Shown: piece by piece, positions 35,094 through 43,276 of the stretch
Numbering within the stretch: position 1 is the first letter of the stretch
Layout of the letters: each line of letters starts with the position of its first letter
DNA from: Streptomyces sp. NBC_00659
GTDB lineage: Bacteria; Actinomycetota; Actinomycetes; Streptomycetales; Streptomycetaceae
Length of the DNA: 64,000 nucleotides
Direction of reading: 5' to 3'
Assembly: GCF_036226925.1 (NCBI RefSeq)
Contig: NZ_CP109031.1
Location: forward strand, 7,750,001-7,814,000
The notes under the pieces: model-generated
What the model was told of the DNA's origin: nothing
Seen by the model: the letters and a program-made list of their open reading frames with translations, nothing else
Databases searched by the model: none
Position numbers and translations under genes: made by a program

Positions 35094-36290
35094 GTGCGCC
35101 TCACCCCAACCCTCAAGGCCGCCGCCGCTGTCGCGGTGCTCCTCGCGGCCACCGCCTGCGGATCGTCCGGTACGGGCTCCTCCGCGTCCACCGGCTTCAA
35201 TCCGCCCGACCTCAAGGCACAGTCCAAGCTCGGCAAGACCGAGAGCCAGGTCAACCTGATCGCCTGGGCCGGCTATGTCGAGGACGGTTCCAACGACCCT
35301 AAGGTCGACTGGGTCGGCGACTTCGAGAAGCAGACCGGCTGCCAGGTCAACTCCAAGGTGGCCGCCAGCTCCGACGAGATGGTCAAGCTGATGAAGACCG
35401 GGCAGTACGACGCGGTCTCCGCATCCGGGGACGCCTCCCTGCGCCTCATCGCCTCGGGCGACGCGGCCCCGGTCAACACCGGCCTCGTACCGAACTACAA
35501 GGACGTCTTCAGCGGCCTGAAGAAGGGCGCCTGGAACTCCGTCGACGGCCGGATGTACGGCATCCCGCACGGCCGGGGCGCCAACCTCCTGATGTACAAC
35601 ACCGAGAAGGTCACACCCGCTCCCACCTCATGGTCCGCGGTCTTCGACGACGCCTCGGCGAACAAGGGCCACGTCACCGCGTACGACTCGCCCATCTACA
35701 TAGCCGACGCGGCCCTGTATCTGAAGGCGACCAAGCCCGAGTTGAAGATCAAGGACCCCTACGCCCTCGACCAGAAGCAGTTCGACGCGGCCGTCGCCCT
35801 GCTGAAGAAGCAGAACGCGAACGTGGGGGAGTACTGGAGCGACTACCTCAAGGAGATCTCCGCCTTCAAGAGTGGCGACTCCGTGGTCGGCACCACCTGG
35901 CAGGTCATCGCCAACCTCGCGGCCGGCGAGGGCGCCAAGGTCAAGGCCGTCGTGCCCGAGGAGGGTTCCACGGGCTGGTCCGACACCTGGATGGTCTCCG
36001 CCAAGGCCAAGCACCCCAACTGCGCCTACAAGTGGATGGACTGGATCATCTCGCCGAAGGTGAACGCCCAGGTCGCCGAGTACTTCGGTGAGGCGCCCGC
36101 CAACGCCCGGGCGTGCGGGTACACCAGCGACAAGTCCTTCTGCGACACCTTCCACGCCACGGACGAGAGCTACTGGAAGAACATCGCGTTCTGGAACACG
36201 CCCATCGAGCAGTGCCTCGACGGACGCACCGACGTCAAGTGCGTCCCGTACGCGAAGTGGGTCCAGGCCTGGACCGAGATCAAGGGCTGA
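35094..36290 (+). CDS. Extracellular solute-binding lipoprotein, PotD type
   Basis: Binding protein for the importer, 398 residues, anchored outside by a lipid at the Cys in AATACGSS near residue 22. The body (NLIAWAGYVEDG, FEKQTGCQVNSK, YDAVSASGDAS) matches polyamine-binding proteins. The GTG at 35094 is favoured by GGAG six bases upstream; an ATG at 35082 is the alternative. Extra Cys pairs near the C-terminus (ARACGYTSDKSFCD, QCLDGRTDVKC) suggest disulphides. True ligand may be another small amine. Confidence 0.9.
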   Translation: MRLTPTLKAAAAVAVLLAATACGSSGTGSSASTGFNPPDLKAQSKLGKTESQVNLIAWAGYVEDGSNDPKVDWVGDFEKQTGCQVNSKVAASSDEMVKLMKTGQYDAVSASGDASLRLIASGDAAPVNTGLVPNYKDVFSGLKKGAWNSVDGRMYGIPHGRGANLLMYNTEKVTPAPTSWSAVFDDASANKGHVTAYDSPIYIADAALYLKATKPELKIKDPYALDQKQFDAAVALLKKQNANVGEYWSDYLKEISAFKSGDSVVGTTWQVIANLAAGEGAKVKAVVPEEGSTGWSDTWMVSAKAKHPNCAYKWMDWIISPKVNAQVAEYFGEAPANARACGYTSDKSFCDTFHATDESYWKNIAFWNTPIEQCLDGRTDVKCVPYAKWVQAWTEIKG

Positions 36291-36297
36291 CCGGACG

Positions 36298-37188
36298 ATG
36301 ACCACCACCGCGCAGGCCGCCGGACGCTCCCCCGTCCGGCGGCTCGCCGGGACCCTGCACCGGCGCCCCCGGCTGCGGCTGTCCCTGCTGCTGACCGCAC
36401 CCCTGCTCTGGCTGGCGGTGCTCTATCTCGGCTCGCTGGCCGTGCTGTTCGTCTCGGCGTTCTGGACGACCAACTCCTTCACCTCCGAGGTCGTGAAGGT
36501 CTGGTCGGCCGACAACTTCCATCAGCTCTTCACCCTGCCCGTGTACCGGCAGGTGATCCTGCGCAGCATCGGCGTCGCCCTCGCGGTCACCGTCCTGTGC
36601 GCGGTGATCGCCTTCCCGGTCGCCTTCTACACCGCGCGCATCGCCAAGCCCGCCCGGCGCCCGCTGCTCGTCGTCGCCATCCTGACGCCGCTGTGGGCCA
36701 GTTACCTCGTCAAGGTGTACGCCTGGCGGCTGATCCTCTCCCAAGACGGCCTCGCCGACTGGATGGTGAAGCCCCTCGGGCTGAGCGGACCCGGGTACGG
36801 CCCGGTCGCGGCGATCATCGCGCTCACCTACCTCTGGCTGCCGTACATGATCCTGCCGATCCACACCGCGCTGGAGCAGCTCCCCGCCAACCTGCTCGAC
36901 GCGTCGGCGGACCTGGGCGCCGGGGCCGCCCGCACCTTCCGGTCGGTGGTGCTGCCGATGGTCCTGCCGTCCGTGGCCGCCGGCTCGGTCTTCACCTTCT
37001 CGCTCAGTCTCGGCGACTACATCACCGTGCAGATCGTCGGCGGCAAGACCCAGCTCATCGGCAACGTCGTCTACTCCAACATCGAACTGAACCTGCCCAT
37101 GGCCGCCGCGCTCGGCACGGTCCCCGTCGTCGTCATCGTGGTGTACCTCCTTGCGATGCGCCGCACGGGCGCCCTGAGCAGTCTCTGA
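36298..37188 (+). CDS. ABC importer permease, PotB type
   Basis: First membrane subunit, 296 residues, about six helices. The coupling-helix EAA motif appears as LLDASADLGAGAARTFRSVVLP. Seven bases after the binding-protein stop. Confidence 0.92.
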   Translation: MTTTAQAAGRSPVRRLAGTLHRRPRLRLSLLLTAPLLWLAVLYLGSLAVLFVSAFWTTNSFTSEVVKVWSADNFHQLFTLPVYRQVILRSIGVALAVTVLCAVIAFPVAFYTARIAKPARRPLLVVAILTPLWASYLVKVYAWRLILSQDGLADWMVKPLGLSGPGYGPVAAIIALTYLWLPYMILPIHTALEQLPANLLDASADLGAGAARTFRSVVLPMVLPSVAAGSVFTFSLSLGDYITVQIVGGKTQLIGNVVYSNIELNLPMAAALGTVPVVVIVVYLLAMRRTGALSSL

Positions 37189-37198
37189 GGAGCCCGCT

Positions 37199-38014
37199 GT
37201 GCAACTCTCCCGTCCCGCGCGCATCGCGCTGCGCGCCGCCGCCGGGCTCGGCTTCGCGTTCATCTACGTGCCCCTCGCGCTCGTTCTCGTCAACTCCTTC
37301 AACCGGGACCGCAGCGCGAGCTGGCCGCCGTCCGGGCTCACCTTCCACTGGTGGTCGGTCGCCTGGGAGAACGAGGGGGCCCGCTCGGCGCTGTGGGTCT
37401 CGGTCAAGGCGGGCCTCGGGGCCACGGCCATCGCGCTGGTCCTGGGCACGCTGATCGCCTTCGCGGTCGCCCGGCACCGCTTCTTCGGCCGGGACGCGAT
37501 CTCCTTCGTGGTCGTCCTGCCGATCGCGCTGCCCGGCATCGTCACGGGTATCGCCCTCAACTCGGCGTTCAGCACGGTGCTCGAACCGCTCGGCGTCGGA
37601 CTCGGCATGTTCACCGTGATCGTCGGTCACGCGACCTTCTGCATCGTCGTCGTCTTCAACAACGTGGTCGCGCGACTGCGCCGTACGTCCGGCTCGTACG
37701 AGGAGGCCGCGATGGACCTGGGAGCGGACACCTTCCGGGCCTTCGTGGACGTGACCTTCCCGCTGGTGCGCTCGGCGCTGCTGGCCGGCGGACTGCTCGC
37801 CTTCGCGCTGTCCTTCGACGAGATCGTCGTGACGACGTTCACGGCCGGGCCCGGCATCGAGACCCTGCCGATCTGGATCTTCAACAACATGACCCGGCCC
37901 CAGCAGGCCCCGGTCGTGAACGTCGTGGCGGCCGTGCTCGTCCTGCTCTCCGTGATCCCGATCTACGCGGCCCAGCGGCTGTCCGCGGACACGGCCACCG
38001 AGAGCCGGATCTGA
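37199..38014 (+). CDS. ABC importer permease, PotC type
   Basis: Second membrane subunit, 271 residues, about six helices; EAA motif YEEAAMDLGADTFRAFVDVTFP. GTG at 37199 follows GAGGAG. Ends the operon before a very strong terminator. Confidence 0.92.
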   Translation: MQLSRPARIALRAAAGLGFAFIYVPLALVLVNSFNRDRSASWPPSGLTFHWWSVAWENEGARSALWVSVKAGLGATAIALVLGTLIAFAVARHRFFGRDAISFVVVLPIALPGIVTGIALNSAFSTVLEPLGVGLGMFTVIVGHATFCIVVVFNNVVARLRRTSGSYEEAAMDLGADTFRAFVDVTFPLVRSALLAGGLLAFALSFDEIVVTTFTAGPGIETLPIWIFNNMTRPQQAPVVNVVAAVLVLLSVIPIYAAQRLSADTATESRI

Positions 38015-38053
38015 CCGGGCCGATGAACTGCCTTCGCCGGTCTCCTGGTTGAC

Positions 38054-38110
38054 GCCGGTGAGGGGCGGCCGGGATCCGCCGCGCACGGATCCCGGCCGCC
38101 CCTCACCGGC
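38054..38110. terminator. 25-bp perfect-stem bidirectional terminator
   Basis: Left arm 38054-38078 and right arm 38086-38110 are exact reverse complements over 25 bp, with loop CCGCGCA. It fills most of the 114-bp gap between the convergent PotC-type gene and the ABC permease gene. Confidence 0.92.
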
Positions 38111-38128
38111 CGGTCGACAAGCGGGTTC

Positions 38129-38911
38129 TCAGCGCTTGGTCGTGCTGTTGAACAGCGAGCGCGACCAGACGTAGCCGACCAGGCTGATGCCGACGCACCA
38201 GGCCAGCGAGATCCAGCCGTTGTCCCCGATCGCCGACCCGGAGAGCAGACCGCGCAGCGTCTCGGTCATCGGTGTGAAGGGCTGGTTCTCGGCGAACCAG
38301 CGAAGGCCCGGGGACATCGAGTCGGCCGGCACGAACGCGGAGCCGAGGAACGGCAGGAACTGGACCAGCAGCGGCTTGTTGCTCGCGGACTCGACGGTCT
38401 TGGAGATCAGGCCGAGCGCCGCCGACAGCCAGGTCACCGCGAACGCGACGGCCGCGAGGAGACCGGCGGCGGCGAGCCATTCGAGGGGGCTCGCGTCCGA
38501 ACGGAAGCCGATGGCGAGGGCGAAGCCCACGACCAGGATCATGCTCACCATCGTCTGGAGGACGCTGCCGACGACATGGCCCGTCATGAACGACGAACGA
38601 GTGATGTTCATGGTGCGGAAGCGGTTGATGATGCCTTCCGTCATGTCCGAGCAGACCGCGATCGAGGTCGACATCGCCCCGGCCGCCACACCCATGATGA
38701 TGATGCCGGGCGTCAGGTATTCCAGGTAGGCGTCCCGGCCGCCGCCCATTCCGGCGCCGATCGAGTCGCCGAAGGCGTACACGAACAGCAGCAGCATCAG
38801 GATCGGCATCATGGCGGCGCCGAGCGACACGCTCGGATAGCGGATCGCGTGCTTGAGGTTGCGCCGCAGCATCGTCATCGAGTCGTGCACGGCGTAGGTG
38901 AGGGTGCTCAT
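38129..38911 (-). CDS. ABC-2 type permease, DrrB-like
   Basis: Membrane subunit of a multidrug-type exporter, 260 residues, six predicted helices; the family motif LTPGIIIMGVAAGAMSTS and PLLVQFLPFLGSAFVP are visible. Its ATG overlaps the ATPase stop (ATGA). Confidence 0.9.
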   Translation of the reverse strand: MSTLTYAVHDSMTMLRRNLKHAIRYPSVSLGAAMMPILMLLLFVYAFGDSIGAGMGGGRDAYLEYLTPGIIIMGVAAGAMSTSIAVCSDMTEGIINRFRTMNITRSSFMTGHVVGSVLQTMVSMILVVGFALAIGFRSDASPLEWLAAAGLLAAVAFAVTWLSAALGLISKTVESASNKPLLVQFLPFLGSAFVPADSMSPGLRWFAENQPFTPMTETLRGLLSGSAIGDNGWISLAWCVGISLVGYVWSRSLFNSTTKR

Positions 38912-39939
38912 CGCAGGGTCTCCTTGACGTGAAGCGGGGTGCCGGTGCCGGTCCTGGTGGCGCCGTCGCCGGTCAGGGCGAGGAACACGTCGTCCAGGTC
39001 GGGGGTGTGCACGGAGAGGTCGGCGGCCCTGACACCGGCGGTGTCCAGCCGGTCGAGCAGGGCGCGCAGCGCGTCGAGCCCGCCGTCGCCCGCGACGCGC
39101 AGGGCGAGGTCCTCGTCGTCGCGGGCCGCGCCGGGGAAAGCCTCGGCCGCGCGCTCGTACTCGCCGGGCCGGGTGAAGCGCAGCCGTACGTGGCTGCCGG
39201 GGATCTGCGCCTTGAGTTCGCCGGCGGTGCCCTCGGCGACGATCCGGCCGCCGTCGAGCACGGCGATCCGGTCAGCCAACTGGTCGGCCTCTTCAAGGTA
39301 TTGGGTGGTGAGGAACACGGTGGTGCCGCCCGCGACCAGGGAGCGCACCGTGTCCCACATCGTGCGGCGGCTGCGCGGGTCGAGACCGGTCGTGGGCTCG
39401 TCCAGGAAGATCACCTGAGGGTCGCCGACCAGCGTCATGGCGAGGTCGAGCCGGCGCCGCATGCCGCCGGAGAAGGTCGCGGCCCGCTTGCCGGCGACGT
39501 CCGCGATGTCGAAGCGCTGGAGCAACTCCTTGGCGCGGAGCCGTCCTTCGCGCCTGCCGAGACGCAACAGGTCGGCCATGAGGAGCAGGTTCTCCTCGGC
39601 GGTGAGCAGATCGTCGAGCGCGGAGAACTGCCCGGTGACACCGATCGCGGCGCGGACACCGTCGGGTGAGGCGGCGATGTCGTGGCCCGCGACCTGGGCC
39701 TGCCCGCCGTCGGCGGCGACGAGCGTGGACAGGATCTGCACGGTGGTGGTCTTTCCGGCGCCGTTCGGTCCGAGCAGCGCGAAGACGGAACCGGCCGGGA
39801 TCCGCAGATCGATGCCGTCGAGCACGGTCTTGTCGCCGTACGACTTGCGCAGACCGACGGCGGAGACGGCGGCGGGCGGCTGCGGACCGACGTCTCGCCC
39901 GGGGTCGGGAATAGGCATGGGCATGACAGAAAAAGGCAT
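38908..39939 (-). CDS. ABC exporter ATPase, DrrA-like
   Basis: A 343-residue daunorubicin-resistance-type ATPase. Walker A GPNGAGKTTT, signature FSGGMRRRLDLA, Walker B VIFLDEPTTGLDP, and the DrrA-family C-terminal extension ending DVFLALTG. ATG at 39939 follows GGAGAG with four-base spacing; ATGs at 39924 and 39918 are alternatives. It follows the DUF4097 gene by 79 bp and probably shares its transcript. Confidence 0.92.
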   Translation of the reverse strand: MPFSVMPMPIPDPGRDVGPQPPAAVSAVGLRKSYGDKTVLDGIDLRIPAGSVFALLGPNGAGKTTTVQILSTLVAADGGQAQVAGHDIAASPDGVRAAIGVTGQFSALDDLLTAEENLLLMADLLRLGRREGRLRAKELLQRFDIADVAGKRAATFSGGMRRRLDLAMTLVGDPQVIFLDEPTTGLDPRSRRTMWDTVRSLVAGGTTVFLTTQYLEEADQLADRIAVLDGGRIVAEGTAGELKAQIPGSHVRLRFTRPGEYERAAEAFPGAARDDEDLALRVAGDGGLDALRALLDRLDTAGVRAADLSVHTPDLDDVFLALTGDGATRTGTGTPLHVKETLR

Positions 39940-40018
39940 GGAGCTCTCCGTTCGGAGGCCGGGTGACATCAGGCGCTGGAAGGGGAAGAGGCCGGGGCCG
40001 AGGCAGGGGTGGGGGAGT

Positions 40019-40861
40019 TCAGGACTTGGCGCGCAGGATGTCGATGTTGCCCCAGTTGGTCCGCGCGCGGACCGTGACCGTGCCCTCGGTCTCCTCCGGG
40101 GCCTCGGACGAGGCGAGCATGTTGCGTACCTGGCCACGGTTGGAACTCACGTCGAGCCACGCGGCGACGCCCCGCCGGATGCCGACCTCGATGGAGCCGT
40201 TGGAGGTCTCCAACTTGATCTCACCGCCCATGACTTCGGCGACACGCAGGTGTCCGTTGGTCGTGGTGCCGGCGACGGACGCCTCGGCGCGCGCGATGTC
40301 GATGCCACCGTTGGTGCCGCTCGCCCGCAGCTCGCCGGTCACGGTGCCGACGGTCGTGGTGCCGTGCGCGTTCTTCAGGACGGCGGGTCCGACGATCGTG
40401 CCGACGCGCACGTTGCCGGTGCTGCTGGTGATCTCGGCCGTGCCCTCGACGCGGTCCACGGTGATCAGGCCGTGCGACGCCGTCAGGCTCAGCGGGCCGG
40501 TGGTGTCGAGGCGCACGTCTCCGGCCGAGGTCTTCACGCGGACCTCGCCGAACCGGCCCTCGGCGAGCACCTGGGTCCAGGAACAGGTCAGGTCGAGCTG
40601 TGAGCCCGTGGGCAGGCCGACCGTCACGGCGACGGCGCCGCTGGAGCCGATCAGATGGCGCTGCTTGGTCCTGACCGTCAGGGCGCCGCCCGCGTACACG
40701 ACCTCGGTCTGCTCGGCGGCCCGTACGTCCCTGTCCTTCTTCGGGTCGAGGGGCCGCACCTCGACGACCGTGTCGGGACGGTCGGCGGCGGTGAGGCGGA
40801 TGGCACCGGCGGTCACGTCGGCGGTGACCGAGATGGGTTCGGGGGTGTCGAAAGAAGGCAT
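40019..40861 (-). CDS. DUF4097-type beta-helical protein
   Basis: A 280-residue protein of repeating short beta-strands (VRVKTSAGDVRLDTTGPLSL, ITSSTGNVRVGTI, LETSNGSIEVGI), as in DUF4097 putative adhesin-like proteins. No signal peptide, so it is probably cytoplasmic. In Streptomyces it recurs between an RHH regulator and a DrrAB-like exporter, which is the arrangement here; function unknown. Confidence 0.85.
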   Translation of the reverse strand: MPSFDTPEPISVTADVTAGAIRLTAADRPDTVVEVRPLDPKKDRDVRAAEQTEVVYAGGALTVRTKQRHLIGSSGAVAVTVGLPTGSQLDLTCSWTQVLAEGRFGEVRVKTSAGDVRLDTTGPLSLTASHGLITVDRVEGTAEITSSTGNVRVGTIVGPAVLKNAHGTTTVGTVTGELRASGTNGGIDIARAEASVAGTTTNGHLRVAEVMGGEIKLETSNGSIEVGIRRGVAAWLDVSSNRGQVRNMLASSEAPEETEGTVTVRARTNWGNIDILRAKS

Positions 40862-40945
40862 GGCTGTACCGTCCTCGTGGGTCCTCGAGTCGTCCCCGCA
40901 GGTGGGACGTGGTGTGTGGGTGAAGTGGTGCGGGCGCGGGCGCGG

Positions 40946-41464
40946 CTAGCGCACCCAGCCCGTGAAGCTCTGTCCGATGGTGCGGTTCCTGCCCGTCGCG
41001 CGCGGCCGGGTTCCGCCGTCGACCGCGGCCGACACGGCCCGCACCAGCCACGCGTTGACCGACAGGCCCTCATGGCTCGCGGCGTCCTCGGCGCGCGCCT
41101 TGAGATGGGCGGGCAGGCGCAGATTGACGCGGGCGGTGCCGCCTTCGTCGCCGTCGGCGGGCAGCGGTGCCCTGAACGGTTCGGCGGGCGCCTCCGCCGC
41201 TTCCGTGGTGTCACCGTAGGAAGGCGGCGGTGTCACCACGAAGTCGGGGTCCAGTCCTCGCAGTCGTACGTCGACCGAGCCGGGAGCGAGCTCGCGGGTG
41301 ATCTCGTCCATCGCGGCGGAGAGCACGTTGAGCATGGTCAGGCGCGTCGCCGACTCCAGCGGAGCGGTGAGGCGCTCGGCCAGCTGGCGGGCTTCTTCCC
41401 CGCCGGCCTCGGCGGCCACCGCGAGTTCTCGGCGCAAGGTGTCGACATACGGAGTGAGGTCCAT
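40946..41464 (-). CDS. Ribbon-helix-helix (HicB/Arc-like) DNA-binding protein
   Basis: A 172-residue protein. Residues about 105-150 form a ribbon-helix-helix (ARVNLRLPAHLKARAEDAAS, then EGLSVNAWLVRAV), the fold of Arc, CopG and HicB C-termini. The N-terminal half is helical and may oligomerise. Although such genes are often labelled HicB antitoxin, no HicA toxin is adjacent, so a repressor role for the downstream DUF4097-DrrAB genes is more likely. Its start is 11 bp from two copies of a short palindrome that recurs in a phased array upstream. Confidence 0.8.
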   Translation of the reverse strand: MDLTPYVDTLRRELAVAAEAGGEEARQLAERLTAPLESATRLTMLNVLSAAMDEITRELAPGSVDVRLRGLDPDFVVTPPPSYGDTTEAAEAPAEPFRAPLPADGDEGGTARVNLRLPAHLKARAEDAASHEGLSVNAWLVRAVSAAVDGGTRPRATGRNRTIGQSFTGWVR

Positions 41465-41474
41465 GACGACATCG

Positions 41475-41493
41475 TGGCACCACTATGGCGCCA
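41475..41493. promoter_or_regulatory. Paired 8-bp palindromes at RHH gene start
   Basis: TGGCACCA (41475-41482) and TGGCGCCA (41486-41493), start-to-start 11 bp, lie 11-29 bp before the RHH start codon. RHH dimers typically bind paired short sites of this kind, so this is a likely autoregulatory operator. Confidence 0.7.
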
Positions 41494-41584
41494 TGCGCAA
41501 GCGTGAATGGCTCCCCGTGTCGGTTCACTCTGAGAATTGCGCCTCTGAGCTGCGGAGACATGGAGATGATTGTCCGGCGCGTGG

Positions 41585-41693
41585 TGGTGCCACGGGTGCC
41601 TGTGTGTCAGATGGGGGTGTGTGGTGGCGCCGGGTGGCGTCATATGACGCTCGGGTGGCACCAGGTGGTGTCGAGTGACGCCAGGTGGTGCCC
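41585..41693. repeat. Helically phased array of TGGYRYCA-like sites
   Basis: After a single TGGTGCCA at 41585, seven related 8-mers start at 41625, 41635, 41645, 41656, 41666, 41676 and 41686: TGGCGCCG, TGGCGTCA, TGACGCTC, TGGCACCA, TGGTGTCG, TGACGCCA and TGGTGCCC. Steps are 10 or 11 bp, one helical turn, so all lie on one DNA face. The 337-bp spacer 41465-41801 holds no gene. Confidence 0.75.
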
Positions 41694-41782
41694 CGTAGAG
41701 CTGCAGCCCGGACCGCTGAAGCCCCGCTCCCCCCTCGGATCGGGCTCGCTCCTCGTGTCGGACTCCGGGCCTCGGGCGGCGA

Positions 41783-41797
41783 TATGTGACATAGTAC
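41783..41797 (+). promoter_or_regulatory. Promoter/operator at start of hydroxyproline cluster
   Basis: TATGTGACATA (41783-41793) is an 11-bp palindrome overlapping a -10-like TAGTAC (41792-41797), which lies only five bases before the GTG at 41802. There is no ribosome site, so the first transcript may be leaderless. The palindrome is a candidate GntR operator. Confidence 0.5.
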
Positions 41798-41801
41798 TGA
41801 T

Positions 41802-42953
41802 GTGAGTCAGCCTGTTACCTGCGATGTCGTGATCGTCGGAGCCGGAATGGTGGGCGCCGCCTGTGCCTTGTACGCGGCTCGCGAGGGCCTCGACGTCGCC
41901 GTGGTGGACCGTGGCCCGGTGGCCGGCGGCACGACCGGCGCGGGTGAGGGGAATCTGCTCGTCTCCGACAAGGAACCCGGACCCGAACTCGACCTCGCCC
42001 TGCTCTCCGGGCGGCTGTGGGCCGACCTCGCCGGGGAACACGCGAAGGCGATCGAGTACGAGGCCAAGGGGGGCGTCGTCGTGGCGTCCACGCCCGAGGG
42101 CCTGGCCGCGCTGGAGACGTTCGCGGCGGGTCAGCGAACGGCCGGTGTGCTGGCCGAACCGGTCGCCGCCGGTCAACTGCACGATCTGGAGCCGTACTTG
42201 GCCCCGGGGCTCGCGGGCGCCGTGCGCTATCCCCAGGACACCCAGGTGATGCCCGCCCTCGCGGCCGCGCATCTCCTCCGGGCGTCGGGGGCGCGGCTGC
42301 TGACCGGGCGCACCGTGACCGGGGTGCTGCGCGCGAGGGACGGCTCGGTCCGCGGAGTGCGTACCGACCGGGGCGATGTGCACGCGCCCGCCGTCGTCAA
42401 CGCGGCCGGCACCTGGGGCGCCGAGGTGGCCTCGCTCGCGGGCGTCACGCTCCCCGTCCTGCCCCGCAGGGGATTCGTCCTCGTCACCGAGCCCCTGCCG
42501 CGCCGGGTGCGCCACAAGGTGTACGCCGCGGACTACGTCGCCGACGTCGCCAGTGACTCGGCCGCTCTGCAGACCTCGCCGGTCGTGGAGGGGACGGCGG
42601 CCGGCCCGATCCTGATCGGGGCGAGCCGGGAACGGGTCGGCTTCGACCGGTCGTTCTCGCTGCCGGTGGTCCGGGAACTGGCCGCCGGTGCCGTTCGGCT
42701 CTTCCCGTTCCTCTCGCAGGTGCGCGCCCTGCGGACCTACCTCGGATTCCGGCCCTACCTGCCCGACCATCTGCCCGCCATCGGCCCCGACCCCCGGGCC
42801 CCCGGTCTCTTCCACGCCTGCGGTCACGAAGGGGCCGGCATCGGCCTGTCCACGGGGACCGGGCAGCTCGTCGCGCGGGTCCTGGCGGGCAAGGCACCCG
42901 GCCTCGACCTCACGCCGTTCCGGCCCGACCGCTTTCCCGAGGAGGCCGTGTGA
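41802..42953 (+). CDS. FAD-dependent D-amino-acid oxidase-type subunit, D-hydroxyproline dehydrogenase beta-like
   Basis: Oxidises cis-4-hydroxy-D-proline to 1-pyrroline-4-hydroxy-2-carboxylate together with the next two gene products; 383 residues. FAD motif VVIVGAGMVGAACALYAA at residues 8-26, and ACGHEGAGIGLSTGTG near the C-terminus. The grouping with a small [2Fe-2S] protein and a second FAD protein is the three-subunit LhpBEF layout known in Pseudomonas. Start GTG 41802, possibly leaderless. Confidence 0.85.
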   Translation: MSQPVTCDVVIVGAGMVGAACALYAAREGLDVAVVDRGPVAGGTTGAGEGNLLVSDKEPGPELDLALLSGRLWADLAGEHAKAIEYEAKGGVVVASTPEGLAALETFAAGQRTAGVLAEPVAAGQLHDLEPYLAPGLAGAVRYPQDTQVMPALAAAHLLRASGARLLTGRTVTGVLRARDGSVRGVRTDRGDVHAPAVVNAAGTWGAEVASLAGVTLPVLPRRGFVLVTEPLPRRVRHKVYAADYVADVASDSAALQTSPVVEGTAAGPILIGASRERVGFDRSFSLPVVRELAAGAVRLFPFLSQVRALRTYLGFRPYLPDHLPAIGPDPRAPGLFHACGHEGAGIGLSTGTGQLVARVLAGKAPGLDLTPFRPDRFPEEAV

Positions 42954-42986
42954 ACCCCCTTTCCCGAGGACGCCGTGTGAACCCCC
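42933..42986. repeat. 27-bp tandem duplication of a gene junction
   Basis: Copies 42933-42959 and 42960-42986 differ only at one base (G42944/C42971). Each contains the stop-side sequence, a GAGGA ribosome site, and a GTG start, so the ferredoxin-like gene has two complete initiation regions in frame, nine codons apart. Confidence 0.92.
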
Positions 42987-43276
42987 TGGACCTCGTACGG
43001 GCCGAACCCGGCCCCGCCTTCACCGTCACCCTGGACGGCCGGGAGGTCGACGTGCTGCCCGGCCGGACCGTCGCCGCCGCGCTGTGGGCCGAAGGCATCA
43101 CCGCGTGGCGCAGCACCCGTGACGCGGGCCGGCCCCGCGGGGTCTTCTGCGGCATCGGCGTCTGCTTCGACTGCCTCGTCACCGTCAACGACCGCCCCAA
43201 CCAACGGGCTTGTCTGGTCACGTTGGCGCCCGGCGACACGATCCGCACACAGGAAGGCACCGGCCACGATGACTGA
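42950..43276 (+). CDS. Small (2Fe-2S)-binding protein, D-hydroxyproline dehydrogenase gamma-like
   Basis: Electron-transfer subunit, 108 residues from the first GTG or 99 from the second (42977). The cluster-binding cysteines are in GVFCGIGVCFDCLV and QRACL. The first GTG overlaps the preceding stop; the duplicated junction offers an equal start downstream. Overlaps the next gene by eight bases. Confidence 0.88.
   Translation: MNPLSRGRRVNPLDLVRAEPGPAFTVTLDGREVDVLPGRTVAAALWAEGITAWRSTRDAGRPRGVFCGIGVCFDCLVTVNDRPNQRACLVTLAPGDTIRTQEGTGHDD

Noticed and set aside
40946..41464. HicAB toxin-antitoxin system
   Set aside because: Only a HicB/Arc-like RHH half is present; no small HicA-type double-stranded-RNA-binding toxin is adjacent.
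41585..41693. CRISPR array
   Set aside because: Units are 10 bp with no spacers and no cas genes.
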